Assembly: GCA_046351135.1 (NCBI GenBank)
Contig: JAXLZA010000019.1
Coordinates: 26,151-90,150 of the forward strand
DNA length: 64,000 nucleotides
Direction of reading: 5' to 3'
Source: UBA4427 sp046351135
Lineage (GTDB): Bacteria > Myxococcota_A > UBA9160 > UBA4427
Below, one piece after another: positions 36,250 through 44,285 of this stretch. The position numbers and the translations under genes were made by a program. How positions within the stretch are numbered: the first letter of the stretch is position 1; each line of letters starts with the position of its first letter. The notes beneath the pieces were generated by a model. The model was not told where the DNA came from, did no database searches, and saw only the letters and a list, made by a program, of their open reading frames with translations.

Positions 36250-36764
36250 CGATTCTTCTCGATCCGACCAGCGAAGCCATCCCGGCCGAGCGCCTGCGCG
36301 CCCCGCGCCTCCCCGAGCTCGCCGGCCGCACGATCGGCCTGCTCGACATCGCGAAGGCCCGCGGCGACGTCTTCCTCGACCGCGTCGAGTCGCGGCTCAC
36401 CGAGCGCGGCGCCAAGGTCCTCCGGTTCAAGAAGCCGACCTTCACGAAGCCCGCCCCCATCGATCTGCGCCACGAGATCGCGCAGCAATGCGACGCGGTG
36501 GTCGAAGCGCTCGCCGATTGAGGGAGCTGCACGTCGTGCAGTGTGCACGACACGGTGGACCTGGAAGATCGCGGCATCCCTTCGGTGTTCGTCGCCACGG
36601 TGGAGTTCGTCACGGGCGCGGACGCCCAGGCGAAGGCGCTCGGGGCGAAGGCCTCGGCGGTGTACGTCGAGCATCCGATCCAGGATCGGACGGACGAGGA
36701 GATGCGGGCGATCGCGGATGGGGTGGTCGAGGGGATCGTGCGGGCATTGGTGGGCGAGCACTAG
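36246..36764 (+). CDS. UGSC-family selenoprotein (in-frame UGA read as selenocysteine 92)
   Basis: Read through TGA at 36519-36521 the frame gives 172 residues from ATG 36246 to TAG 36762-36764. Before the UGA is a Rossmann-like half (GRTIGLLDIAKARGDVFLD, VLRFKKPTFTKPAPIDLRHE, CDAVVEALAD). After it, the same frame continues GSCTSCSVHDTVDLEDRGIP and VFVATVEF, so the motif is U92-G-S-C95-T-S-C98. This matches the UGSC family of redox (seleno)proteins, whose reaction is not known to me. Without readthrough the product would stop just before its conserved centre. A SECIS-like hairpin follows the UGA. The start overlaps the thioredoxin-fusion gene; the end overlaps the NYN gene by 4 bp. Confidence 0.88.
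36533..36551 (+). promoter_or_regulatory. Bacterial SECIS-like hairpin in the selenoprotein gene
   Basis: GTCGTGCA (36533-36540) pairs with TGCACGAC (36544-36551): 8 bp with loop GTG at 36541-36543. The first loop base is G and lies 20 nt after the UGA (36519-36521). As I recall, bacterial SECIS elements have a small apical loop with a G at its start, 16-37 nt downstream of the codon, which fits. A competing 6-bp hairpin, CTGCAC-GTC-GTGCAG at 36527-36541, uses some of the same bases. Confidence 0.75.
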
Positions 36765-37387
36765 CCGAGAACCCGATCGGCATGAACGAGGAGTTCGTGT
36801 CGGCGGTCCGGCGTCGCCATGGTGTGGAGATAGACGCGAAGGCCCTCCCTTCTGGCCAGCTTCATCGCGGGAATCATGTCGGCGTCCGCTGTGACGAGTA
36901 CGACCGCATGAACCAGGCGCTTGAGCGCCAGCGAGGCAATGTCCAGGCCGATCCGCATGTCGACACTCTTCTGGATGAAGACGGGCTCTAGGTCCGAGGC
37001 CTTCAGGGTTCGCGGCGGATCCGTCGCCAGTTCCTTCATGGCGCTCGCACGAACTCGCCATCCGCGGAAGAGCAGCTCCCCCTTTCTCACGGCGAAGTCA
37101 GGGGAGACTTCGAGCGCGCTCATCAGCTCTCGATTGCGATTCGCTTCGAGTGTGCTGGCGAAGTTGGTCTGCTTGCCGTCGATCGGATTCTTTCTCTTCT
37201 GTCCGAAGGGATCCGCGTCGTACCAGTAGGTACGTAGAAGGTGCGTATTGGCGAGATCGGCGTGGGAGAGCAGGTCCCCCGTCCATCGAGTCACTTCTTC
37301 CGCCGGCGGAAATCGCTTGATCTTCTCGGCGAGCCGCTTCTTGACGAAGCCGCCATCGAGGAGCAGGGCAAGACGCTCGCCGTTCAT
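36761..37387 (-). CDS. NYN-domain (PIN-like nuclease) protein
   Basis: A 208-residue protein of the LabA/DUF88 NYN type, a predicted metal-dependent RNase. The start MNGERLALLLDGGFVKKRL carries the first acidic residue (D11), and VLVTADADMIPAMKLARREG carries the later Asp cluster. The middle has HLLRTYWYDADPFGQ, as in relatives that open ...YYDAP. Base composition is visibly lower in GC than flanking genes, suggesting recent acquisition. Its stop shares CTAG with the selenoprotein stop, a 4-bp convergent overlap. Role unknown; NYN proteins occur in RNA decay and in defence islands. Confidence 0.8.
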   Translation of the reverse strand: MNGERLALLLDGGFVKKRLAEKIKRFPPAEEVTRWTGDLLSHADLANTHLLRTYWYDADPFGQKRKNPIDGKQTNFASTLEANRNRELMSALEVSPDFAVRKGELLFRGWRVRASAMKELATDPPRTLKASDLEPVFIQKSVDMRIGLDIASLALKRLVHAVVLVTADADMIPAMKLARREGLRVYLHTMATPDRRHELLVHADRVLG

Positions 37388-37713
37388 CGTGCGCTCCAAA
37401 AATTCCGGCCCCTCCTCCGCGTGAGGCCGAAGCCTGCTTGAATGGGGACACGGGGGAGGGGCCACGTTTTGGATGCAGATGAATTATCCGTACGATGGCG
37501 AGTGTCGTAAAGAGGACCCTAAGGGGTTGAGAAGAACTGGAAGGAAGGCTGGGAGGCAGCGAGCGTGCGTGTCCTCCACCTCCGCCCGTGCGAGTCCTCG
37601 AGTCTCTTTCGCGCGGATCGGTGATTCGAGAGAATCATGGGACGATGAAGCTGGACGAGCGCTTCAGGCCGACTGCGACATCCGCTGCTCCACTCCCCGA
37701 GGACCCCCACCCC
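37388..37713. other. Intergenic region with a 9-bp inverted repeat, lower GC
   Basis: GGCCCCTCC (37407-37415) is the inverse of GGAGGGGCC (37455-37463), with 39 bp between, followed by ACGTTTT. It lies just upstream of the NYN start on the minus strand and could act as an operator or as a terminator for leftward or rightward transcription. The rest (37470-37713) contains no convincing gene; an upstream extension of the VOC frame has no ribosome site or homology. Confidence 0.35.
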
Positions 37714-38118
37714 ATGCCCATCCGTTCCCTCGACCACATCGCCATCACCTGCGCCGACGTCGACGCGACGCTCGACTTCTACAAGCGCGTGCTCGGCGCG
37801 ACGACGCTCTACGAGGCCGAGTGGCGGGCGGGGAAGATTCCCGTCGTGATCCTGCAGGTCGGACAGAGCCGCATGAGCATCCACTCGGCCGCGTCTCCGG
37901 CGAAGCCGCATGCGCGGGTGCCGATGCCGGGGTCGGAGGACGTGTGCTTCCGGTTCGACGGGCCGATCGCGGAGGCGGTCGCGCTGCTCGAGCGCAATCG
38001 GGTCGAGATCGTCGACGGGCCGGTGCCCCGGCCGGCGGCGGACGGGAAGCTCGGGCAGTCGGTCTACTTCCGGGATCCCGACGGCAATCTGCTCGAGCTG
38101 CTCTCGACGGACGGCTGA
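37714..38118 (+). CDS. VOC-superfamily (glyoxalase/dioxygenase-like) protein
   Basis: A 134-residue single vicinal-oxygen-chelate protein: IRSLDHIAITCADVDATLDF starts the first beta-alpha-beta-beta-beta unit with the metal His of DHIAI, and SVYFRDPDGNLLELLS ends the second with the Glu of LLEL. VCFRFDGPIAEAVALLERN is the second-unit strand. Metal-dependent isomerase, lyase or dioxygenase activity cannot be distinguished. ATG 37714 is preceded by GAGGA at 37699-37703. It is convergent with the phosphatase gene. Confidence 0.85.
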   Translation: MPIRSLDHIAITCADVDATLDFYKRVLGATTLYEAEWRAGKIPVVILQVGQSRMSIHSAASPAKPHARVPMPGSEDVCFRFDGPIAEAVALLERNRVEIVDGPVPRPAADGKLGQSVYFRDPDGNLLELLSTDG

Positions 38119-38127
38119 GCGCGTCGC

Positions 38128-38919
38128 CTACTCGAGCAGGTTGCGGCGGAGCGCGTCGCGCTCGGCTTCGGTGATGCCGAGGCCGCGGTGGAGATAGCCG
38201 TCGAAGTCGCCCCAGTCCTCGCGGACGGCGGCGAAGGACGCTTCGATGTACTCGGCGCGGACGCCGATCAGGGGCGCGAGGATCTCGCTGCCCCAGGACT
38301 CGCGGCCCGGGGCGCGGTTGCGCTCGACGATCTCCGCCGCCGCGCGATTCGAGAGCAGGTACTGCTCGACGACCTGATCCTCGGGCACACCGAGCGAGAG
38401 CAGCACGACCGAGCCCGCCCACCCCGCGCGGTCCTTGCCGGCCGAGCAGTGGAAGAGCGCCGGGCAGGCGCCTTCCTTCGCGAGCTCCCGAAGGAAGTGC
38501 GCATAGGGCTCGCGGCGCTCGCGGACGAGACCCGCCGCGGAGTCGCGCATCATGGCCTCGGCGCGTCCGCCGCCGAAGATCTCCGGGAGCTTCTCGGGCG
38601 GGTTCTCCGTCATGAGGCGGCGGATGTCGGCGCCCTTCGCCGGGTCGGGCATCGGGAGACGTACGTTCGTCGCGCCCGGCGGCAGGCGATCGGCGCCCTC
38701 TTCTTCGATGTCGCTCGCGGTTCGGAAGTCGAAGACGCGGCGCAGGCCGTAGCGGCCGAGGATCGCGACGTCGCCCTCGCTCGCGCGACCGAGGTGGCCG
38801 CTGCGCAGCAGGCGCCCGCGTGCGACGCGGCGGCCGTCGCGGGTCGTGTGGCCACCGAGGTCGCGGAAGTTGAAGACCTGGTCGAAGCGGTGGTCGGGGG
38901 GATTGCGGTATTCGCCCAT
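38128..38919 (-). CDS. Tyrosine-phosphatase family protein (Y_phosphatase3 type)
   Basis: A 263-residue protein-tyrosine-phosphatase-like protein. FNFRDLGGHTTRDGRRVARG and LLRSGHLGRASEGD near the N-terminus and RVFDFRTASDIEEEG are family blocks. The P-loop FHCSAGKDRAGW places the catalytic Cys at 158 and Arg at 164 (HCx5R with K in place, as in lipid-phosphatase-like members). It could act on phosphotyrosine or phosphoinositides. Start ATG 38919 is favoured over an upstream frame extension. Single gene between convergent VOC and a secreted protein. Confidence 0.87.
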   Translation of the reverse strand: MGEYRNPPDHRFDQVFNFRDLGGHTTRDGRRVARGRLLRSGHLGRASEGDVAILGRYGLRRVFDFRTASDIEEEGADRLPPGATNVRLPMPDPAKGADIRRLMTENPPEKLPEIFGGGRAEAMMRDSAAGLVRERREPYAHFLRELAKEGACPALFHCSAGKDRAGWAGSVVLLSLGVPEDQVVEQYLLSNRAAAEIVERNRAPGRESWGSEILAPLIGVRAEYIEASFAAVREDWGDFDGYLHRGLGITEAERDALRRNLLE

Positions 38920-39003
38920 GGGCGTGCTCCTCGCGCGGGATGATCGGCTCCCGCGCGAGGATACTACCGCCGGATGCGATCGCCGGGACATGGGATCTCC
39001 GGG

Positions 39004-39585
39004 CTATTCGACGAAGACGAGGGGCTCTTCGTCGATGGCCTCGACGCCCGACTCGCCCGCGGGCTCCGCTTCGACGACGGGATCCGGCTCCCAGCAGAAG
39101 GCCTCGGCCCCGCTCGACCAGACCCGACGCTCGCCGAAGCGGAAGGTCTCGGTCAGGCAGAGCTCGTGGTCGGCGATCTCCTCGCCGGTGTCGTTCTCGA
39201 GCAGGACGCTGACCACACACTCGGTCGCCCCCATCTTCTCGACCGCGTCCCGCAGCGATCGCGCGACGTCGGCGGGCCGCGTCGCGAGGCGCGTGCTCGG
39301 GAAGGCCGAGAGCGGGACCGAGGCCCAGGCCGCACAGCTCGGCCCTTCGTCGGCCCGGGTCATGCCGCCGATCGAGACCTCGACGTTCCGGCCGGGCGCG
39401 ATCTCGAGGAAGATCGTGTCCTCGAGGTCCCACGGAACGGGGCAGGCTTCGCTCGTCCGGGGCGCGGCGAGCTCGATGCCGGCGCAGAGGGCGAGGCCGG
39501 CTCCCAGCGTCGAGCCGAAGGCGCCCGGCAGGCATGACGGGATGGGGAAGAGGAGTCGGATCGGAAGCTCGAGATGAGGGCGCAT
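39004..39585 (-). CDS. Hypothetical exported protein
   Basis: A 193-residue protein with a strong ribosome site (AAAGGAG a few bases before ATG 39585) and a hydrophobic N-terminal segment (IPSCLPGAFGSTLGAGLALC), probably a signal sequence. The mature part is acidic with five Cys residues (ACPVPW, GPSCAAW, TECVVS, HELCLT, EAFCWEP), suggesting disulfides, and ends in an acidic tail (IDEEPLVFVE). No family recognised. Confidence 0.65.
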   Translation of the reverse strand: MRPHLELPIRLLFPIPSCLPGAFGSTLGAGLALCAGIELAAPRTSEACPVPWDLEDTIFLEIAPGRNVEVSIGGMTRADEGPSCAAWASVPLSAFPSTRLATRPADVARSLRDAVEKMGATECVVSVLLENDTGEEIADHELCLTETFRFGERRVWSSGAEAFCWEPDPVVEAEPAGESGVEAIDEEPLVFVE

Positions 39586-39743
39586 GGCGTTCTCCTTTCG
39601 TTCACGGGATGAACGATCGGAGCGTTCCGAGGCAAACACGGTTCCGTGTCGCGAGAAATAATCACGCGGATCGACGACCGCATCGGACGTCGTCTCCCCC
39701 GTCGACGTCGACGGCGCGCCGCTCGCGCGATCCCGACCCGCTG

Positions 39744-40940
39744 TCAGACGTACTGCAGAATGCTATTCGGATGACGCCGCTTCAGGGCGCGGAAGCCGAG
39801 GCAGACGGGGTAGAGGACGACGACGGTCGCGGCCGCGGCGAGCCAGGTCTCGAGCAGGCCCCGTTCACCCATGCCTCCGGTGATCGCCATGGCCGAGCCG
39901 CCGAGCACGAGGAAGTGCAGGAAGTAGAAGAAGAGCGCCGTCTGGCCGAGGACGAGCAGGGGATTGAGATCGCGCGGCGCGCCCTGCATCCGGCGTTCAT
40001 GGCGCAGGAAGAGGACCAGACAGAGCGCCATCAGGCCGAGCTCGAAGAGCGAGTAGACGAGGGCCGGCGGGTACTTGCTCATGTGGAGCCACTGGACGAG
40101 CGAGGCGTCGTCGCGCAGCAGCCCCATGTTCCCGTAGACGTTCGCGCGGCGCAGGAAGAGCCCGACGAGCAGCGCCGAGAGTCCCGCGAAGAGGAGCCGC
40201 TTCTCGGTCTCCTGCCGGGCGGAATCGCTCGAACCGCGCGCCAGCAGATGGCGTCCAAAGGCCCAGCCGACCAGCATCATCGCGAGCCAGTGGGTCATCG
40301 GATAGAGGACGTAGATCCCGGTCCCGAGGCCGGGAAGGGCGCCCGCGCCCGGCACGAGCAGGAGCAGCGCGAGGAGCGAAGGCGCGGCGCCCGCGGCGGG
40401 CGGCGGGACGAGGGAGGTCACGACGAGCTCGCTGCCCGCGAGCCACGCGAGCCCGAGGCCGAGCAGCGCCGGCGTCGGCAGCCGCCGCAGGACGATCATC
40501 GCGAGCATCGAGGTCCCGATCGCGTAGAGGACCTGGAGCAGCAGCACACCCTGGCCCGCGAGCAGGCTCAGCACGCCCTCCATGCCGAGGATCACGGCGG
40601 CGCGGATCGCGAGGTGGCGATCGAGGGCGCCGTCTGCGGCGCCCTGCGCGCGGCGGCGCTCGAGACTCATCGCGAGGGAGGTGCCCGAGAGGAAGAGGAA
40701 GGTCGGGGCGCAGAGGTGGGTGATCCAGCGCGTCAGGAACTGGGCGAGGTCGAGCGACGTGCCCGGGATCCAGGCGGGGCCGCCGGTCGCGGGATCGAGC
40801 AGGTAGGCCGAGTCGGCGGAGACGCGGCCCCCGTTCCACATGGCCGACGCGTGGTCGACCGCCATCAGGACCATGACGAAGCCGCGCATCCAGTCGAGGG
40901 CGGCGAGGCGGTGGGGGGCGGGCGATGCGGTCTGGCTCAT
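39744..40940 (-). CDS. DUF1624 / heparan-alpha-glucosaminide N-acetyltransferase-like membrane protein
   Basis: A 398-residue protein with about ten membrane helices. The N-terminus LAALDWMRGFVMVLMAVDHA is the hallmark of DUF1624/HGSNAT proteins, with the conserved D..RG and DH. FLSGTSLAM and HWLAMMLVGWAFGRHLL follow in their usual places. Relatives transfer acyl groups across the inner membrane; the substrate here is unknown. It is divergent from the GPH transporter across only 46 bp, so the two promoters must be compressed or overlapping. Confidence 0.85.
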   Translation of the reverse strand: MSQTASPAPHRLAALDWMRGFVMVLMAVDHASAMWNGGRVSADSAYLLDPATGGPAWIPGTSLDLAQFLTRWITHLCAPTFLFLSGTSLAMSLERRRAQGAADGALDRHLAIRAAVILGMEGVLSLLAGQGVLLLQVLYAIGTSMLAMIVLRRLPTPALLGLGLAWLAGSELVVTSLVPPPAAGAAPSLLALLLLVPGAGALPGLGTGIYVLYPMTHWLAMMLVGWAFGRHLLARGSSDSARQETEKRLLFAGLSALLVGLFLRRANVYGNMGLLRDDASLVQWLHMSKYPPALVYSLFELGLMALCLVLFLRHERRMQGAPRDLNPLLVLGQTALFFYFLHFLVLGGSAMAITGGMGERGLLETWLAAAATVVVLYPVCLGFRALKRRHPNSILQYV

Positions 40941-40986
40941 CGCGGCAGCATAGTCGGGGGCGCGCGGGGTCGTGTAGTGTCCGAGG

Positions 40987-42333
40987 GTGGAATCGCAGCG
41001 GCTTCCGCTTCACGTCAAGCTCGTCTACGGACTCGGGGACCACTCGATCAACGTGGCCCTCGTCGCCCTCGCGATGATCTTCCCGTTCTACCTGACGGAG
41101 GTCGTCGGGATGCGGGTCGGGCTCGCGGGGCTCGTGCCGCTGGTCGGGCGCGTGACGGACGCGATCTCCGACGTGCTGATGGGGCGGATCTCGGATCGGA
41201 CGACCTGGAAGGCGGGGCGGCGGCGGCCCTACCTGCTGATCGGTGCGGTGCCGTTCGCCGTCTCCTTCGCGGCGCTCTGGGCGGCGCCGCCGATCGGCTC
41301 GACGACGCTCCAGTTCACCTACTACGCCGGCATCTACGCCGTCATCAGCCTCTGCATGACGGTCGTCGCCGTGCCCTATCAGGCGATCCTGCCCGAGCTG
41401 ACCGACGACTATCAGGAGCGGACCTCGCTGGCGACCTTCCGCGCCGTCTCCTCGATCCTCGGGACCCTCTTCACCCTCGTCGTCTTCCGCCCCCTCGCCC
41501 AGGCCCTCGGCGGCGACGCCCGCGCCTGGCAGATCGCGGGGATCGTCCTCGCCGTCTGGATCGTGCTGCCCTGGGTTCCGATCTGGCGCGTGACCTGGGA
41601 GCGCCACGGCGCGATCGCGCCCCGCCACGACTCGACCCGCGAATACTTCGCGCTGCTCTTCCGCAATCGGAGCTTCCGCCGCCTGATCAGCCTCTTCACC
41701 CTCGGCCGCATCGCGATCGATCTGCCCCTCGCGCTCTTCCTCCACTACTTCACCTACGTGATCGGCCGGCCCGAGGACTTCGAAGTCGTGATGGGCATCT
41801 TCCTGGTCGCGGTCGCCGGTGCGATGCCGTTCTGGCTGCGCTTCTCCCGGGGCCGCGACAAGGCGGCGGTCTACCGCTGGGGCTGTCTCGGCTGGATCTT
41901 CGGTCTCGGCTGCCTGTTCGTCGTGCAGCCGGAGTGGCCCTTCGCGGTCACCGTCGTCTCGACGGTGCTCGCCGGGATCGGATATTCGGCGGCGGACATG
42001 ATCCCCTGGTCGATGGTCGCCGACGTCGCCGACGAGGACGAGCTCGCCTCGGGCGAGCGGCGCGAGGGCCTCTACGTCGGCGTCTTCACCTTCACCCGCA
42101 AGCTCGCCGGTGCGACCGGCGTCGCCGCGGCCTTCCTCGTGCTCGATCTCGCGGGCTTCCGGCCCGGAGAGCGCAACGACGAGGTCGTGCTCTGGACCCT
42201 GCGCGCGATGACGGCCCTGATCCCGGCGGTCTTCGTCGCCCTGAGCGCCCTCGTCGCCGGCGGCTACGCCCTCGGTCGCCTCCGCCACCGCGCGATCCTC
42301 GACGAGCTCGAGAGCCGCCGCGTCCCGACCTAG
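40987..42333 (+). CDS. MFS transporter of the GPH (glycoside-pentoside-hexuronide) type
   Basis: A 448-residue cation symporter-like permease with about 12 helices. LPLHVKLVYGLGDHSINVAL, VGRVTDAISDVLMGRISDRT and KAGRRRPYLLIGAVPF match the MelB-type signature (GRVTDAISD). Substrates of bacterial members are sugars, but lipid and sulfolipid relatives exist, so sugar transport is not certain. The GTG start at 40987 is used. The stop shares CTAG with the convergent SDR gene (4-bp overlap). Confidence 0.85.
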   Translation: MESQRLPLHVKLVYGLGDHSINVALVALAMIFPFYLTEVVGMRVGLAGLVPLVGRVTDAISDVLMGRISDRTTWKAGRRRPYLLIGAVPFAVSFAALWAAPPIGSTTLQFTYYAGIYAVISLCMTVVAVPYQAILPELTDDYQERTSLATFRAVSSILGTLFTLVVFRPLAQALGGDARAWQIAGIVLAVWIVLPWVPIWRVTWERHGAIAPRHDSTREYFALLFRNRSFRRLISLFTLGRIAIDLPLALFLHYFTYVIGRPEDFEVVMGIFLVAVAGAMPFWLRFSRGRDKAAVYRWGCLGWIFGLGCLFVVQPEWPFAVTVVSTVLAGIGYSAADMIPWSMVADVADEDELASGERREGLYVGVFTFTRKLAGATGVAAAFLVLDLAGFRPGERNDEVVLWTLRAMTALIPAVFVALSALVAGGYALGRLRHRAILDELESRRVPT

Positions 42334-43118
42334 TGCGTCGAGTCGGCGGCGCCGCCGTCGATGCGGATGTTCGCCGCGTTGACGTAGCGGGCGCGATCGC
42401 TCGCGAGGAAGGCGACGAGCTCCCCGATGTCCTCGGGCGTGCCGACGATGCCGGCCGGGTTCGGCATCTCGCCGCGGACGATCTTCGCCTCGAGGGAGGC
42501 CCAGTCGGCGGGCTCGCCCTTCTGGATCGCACGGCGCTCGTACATCTCGCGGATCTCGGCCGTCGCGATGATGCCGGGGCTGATGCAGTTGACGGTGATG
42601 CCGGTGTAGGCGAGCTCCTTGGCGAGGGAGAGCGTCATGTTGACGAGCGCCATCTTCGACGCGTAGTAGTGGGGCATGCGCGAGTTCGGGCGCGCGTAGC
42701 CGACGGTGCTCACGAAGAGGACGCGGCCCCAGCCGCGGGCCTTCATGCCGGGCGTGAAGGCCTGCACGAGGCGCACGCCCGAGAGCACGTTCTTCTCGTA
42801 GACGTCGATCCAGTCCGACGTCGGGCTCTCCCAGGTGCCGCCTTCGGCGACGCCGTAGTTGTTGACGAGCACGTCGATCTCGCCGACCGCCGTCGCGACC
42901 TCTCGCGCACCGGCGTCGGTGCGGATGTCGCCCGCGACGGGGCGCGCGTCGCCCCCCTCCGCGCGGATCGCGGCGGCGACGGCCTCGGCGGCCTCGCGCT
43001 CGAAGCCGTGGACCCAGACGGTCGCGCCCTCGCGCGCGAGCACGCGGGCGATGCCCGCGCCGGTGCCGCGGGAGCTGCCGCTGACGAGAATGCGTTTCGA
43101 GCTCAGTTCCAGATTCAT
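42330..43118 (-). CDS. Short-chain dehydrogenase/reductase
   Basis: A 262-residue classical SDR. The NAD(P) loop is SGSSRGTGAGIA in residues 13-24, with NNYGVAEGG in place of NNAG. The catalytic Ser is in FVSTVGYA and the YxxxK motif is HYYASKMAL. The C-terminus AANIRIDGGAADST is the usual end. Substrate unknown. ATG 43118 follows a GGAGGC-type site on the minus strand. Confidence 0.88.
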   Translation of the reverse strand: MNLELSSKRILVSGSSRGTGAGIARVLAREGATVWVHGFEREAAEAVAAAIRAEGGDARPVAGDIRTDAGAREVATAVGEIDVLVNNYGVAEGGTWESPTSDWIDVYEKNVLSGVRLVQAFTPGMKARGWGRVLFVSTVGYARPNSRMPHYYASKMALVNMTLSLAKELAYTGITVNCISPGIIATAEIREMYERRAIQKGEPADWASLEAKIVRGEMPNPAGIVGTPEDIGELVAFLASDRARYVNAANIRIDGGAADSTH

Positions 43119-43288
43119 GGGGGCCTCCCACCCTTCGGGCAGGCTAGCGGATCCATCGGAGCGGGTCGGATGGTCGGCGCGAGCGGGCCGGCAGGGGGGC
43201 CTTCGCGAACGGGGAAGCGACTCGGTCCGAGCTCGAACGTCGCGGGCTTCCCCGGGCTCGCGACGCGCTAGCTTTCCGGCGCCGCCGC

Positions 43289-43376
43289 GGAGAGGTGGCC
43301 GAGCGGTTGAAGGCACCGGTCTTGAAAACCGGCAGGGCGAAAGTCCTCGTGGGTTCAAATCCCACCCTCTCCGCCA
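43289..43376 (+). tRNA. tRNA-Ser(TGA)
   Basis: Full cloverleaf with a long variable arm, as in class II tRNAs. The acceptor stem pairs GGAGAGG (43289-43295) with CCTCTCC (43366-43372), with discriminator G and encoded CCA (43374-43376). The anticodon stem CCGGT/ACCGG encloses loop CTTGAAA, giving anticodon TGA at 43323-43325, for UCA and other UCN codons. The T arm GGGTTCAAATCCC is intact. The CCA is encoded in the DNA. Confidence 0.96.
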
Positions 43377-43426
43377 TCATCGGTGGCCTTCCCGATCGGA
43401 GGCCGCCCGCACTGGAGTCCATCGAC

Positions 43427-44281
43427 ATGCCGTCCCGAAGCTTCCGCGCCCGTCGATCCCGGAGCGCACGCCTCGCGTTGATCGCGCTCCTCGCCGTCGC
43501 GCCGCTCCTCGGCTGTACGACGTCGATGACGGGCCAGCAGCAGCTCCTGCTCTTTCCCGAGTCGCAGATGGCGAGCATGGGCGTCACGGCGTTCACCGAG
43601 ATGAAGAGCAAGACGCCGCTCTCGACGAACCCGACCCAGACCACCTACGTCCGCTGCGTCGCCAACGCCGTGACCTCGGTCGTGACCCCCGAGCAGCTCG
43701 CGAAGGTCTCCGTCACGAGCTGGGAGGTCGAGGTCTTCGAGGACAAGACCGCGAACGCCTTCGCGCTGCCCGGTGGCAAGATCGGCGTCCACACCGGCAT
43801 CCTGCCCGTCGCCAACACCCCCGGCCAGCTCGCCGCCGTGATCGGTCACGAGATCGGCCACGTGCTGGACCGCCACGGCAACGCGCGCATGTCGGTCGGG
43901 GCGGTCGAGCAGCTCGGCATGACCGGCGTCCAGATGGTCGCCGCGATGTCCGGTCCGATCACGCCGGCGAAGCAGCTCGGGATGCAGGCGCTCGGCCTCG
44001 GCCTTCAATACGGTGCGGTCCTGCCCTACGGCCGGGGGCAGGAGAGCGCGGCCGACATGATCGGCCTCGAGCTGATGGCGAAGGCGGGCTTCGATCCGCG
44101 CGAGGCGGTGACGCTGTGGGAGAACATGGCGCGCGCGGGCGGGCAGGCGCCGCCCGAGTGGCTCTCGACCCATCCGAGCAACACGACGCGCATCGCGCAG
44201 ATCCAGGCGAAGATTCCGGAGGTCATGCCGCTCTACGAGCAGGCGCGCGCCGCCGGCCGCCGACCGAGCTGCAAGCCCTAG
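43427..44281 (+). CDS. M48-family metalloprotease, lipoprotein
   Basis: A 284-residue peptidase with a lipoprotein signal; the lipobox LLGC puts the lipidated Cys at 30. The zinc motif HEIGH is at 141-145, in AAVIGHEIGHVLDRHG, and the third ligand Glu is at about 206 (GQESAADMIGLELM). Related periplasmic LoiP/YfgC proteins act in outer-membrane quality control. The frame is open from inside the tRNA upstream, but ATG 43427 is the sensible start because the signal peptide begins there. It is followed 5 bp later by the convergent TIGR04073-like gene. Confidence 0.9.
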   Translation: MPSRSFRARRSRSARLALIALLAVAPLLGCTTSMTGQQQLLLFPESQMASMGVTAFTEMKSKTPLSTNPTQTTYVRCVANAVTSVVTPEQLAKVSVTSWEVEVFEDKTANAFALPGGKIGVHTGILPVANTPGQLAAVIGHEIGHVLDRHGNARMSVGAVEQLGMTGVQMVAAMSGPITPAKQLGMQALGLGLQYGAVLPYGRGQESAADMIGLELMAKAGFDPREAVTLWENMARAGGQAPPEWLSTHPSNTTRIAQIQAKIPEVMPLYEQARAAGRRPSCKP

Positions 44282-44285
44282 CGCG

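Noticed and set aside
36500..36560. The UGSC gene as a pseudogene with a nonsense mutation
   Set aside because: The frame stays open with conserved sequence on both sides, the UGA sits at the conserved U/C position, and a SECIS-like stem follows. Selenocysteine is the better explanation.
36600..36760. An independent short gene starting at 36543 (GTG)
   Set aside because: It is simply the part of the selenoprotein downstream of the UGA; it begins mid-motif and lacks the upstream half of the fold.
37588..37713. Longer start for the VOC protein
   Set aside because: The extra 42 residues have no VOC homology, and ATG 37714 has a better-placed GAGGA.
43289..43376. tRNA-Ser as an integration (att) site
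   Set aside because: No duplicated tRNA 3' end and no integrase were seen nearby; flanking genes are ordinary chromosomal ones.
43295..43426. N-terminal extension of the M48 protease starting inside the tRNA gene
   Set aside because: The extension is the translated tRNA-Ser. The lipoprotein signal starts at ATG 43427, which fits a real start.
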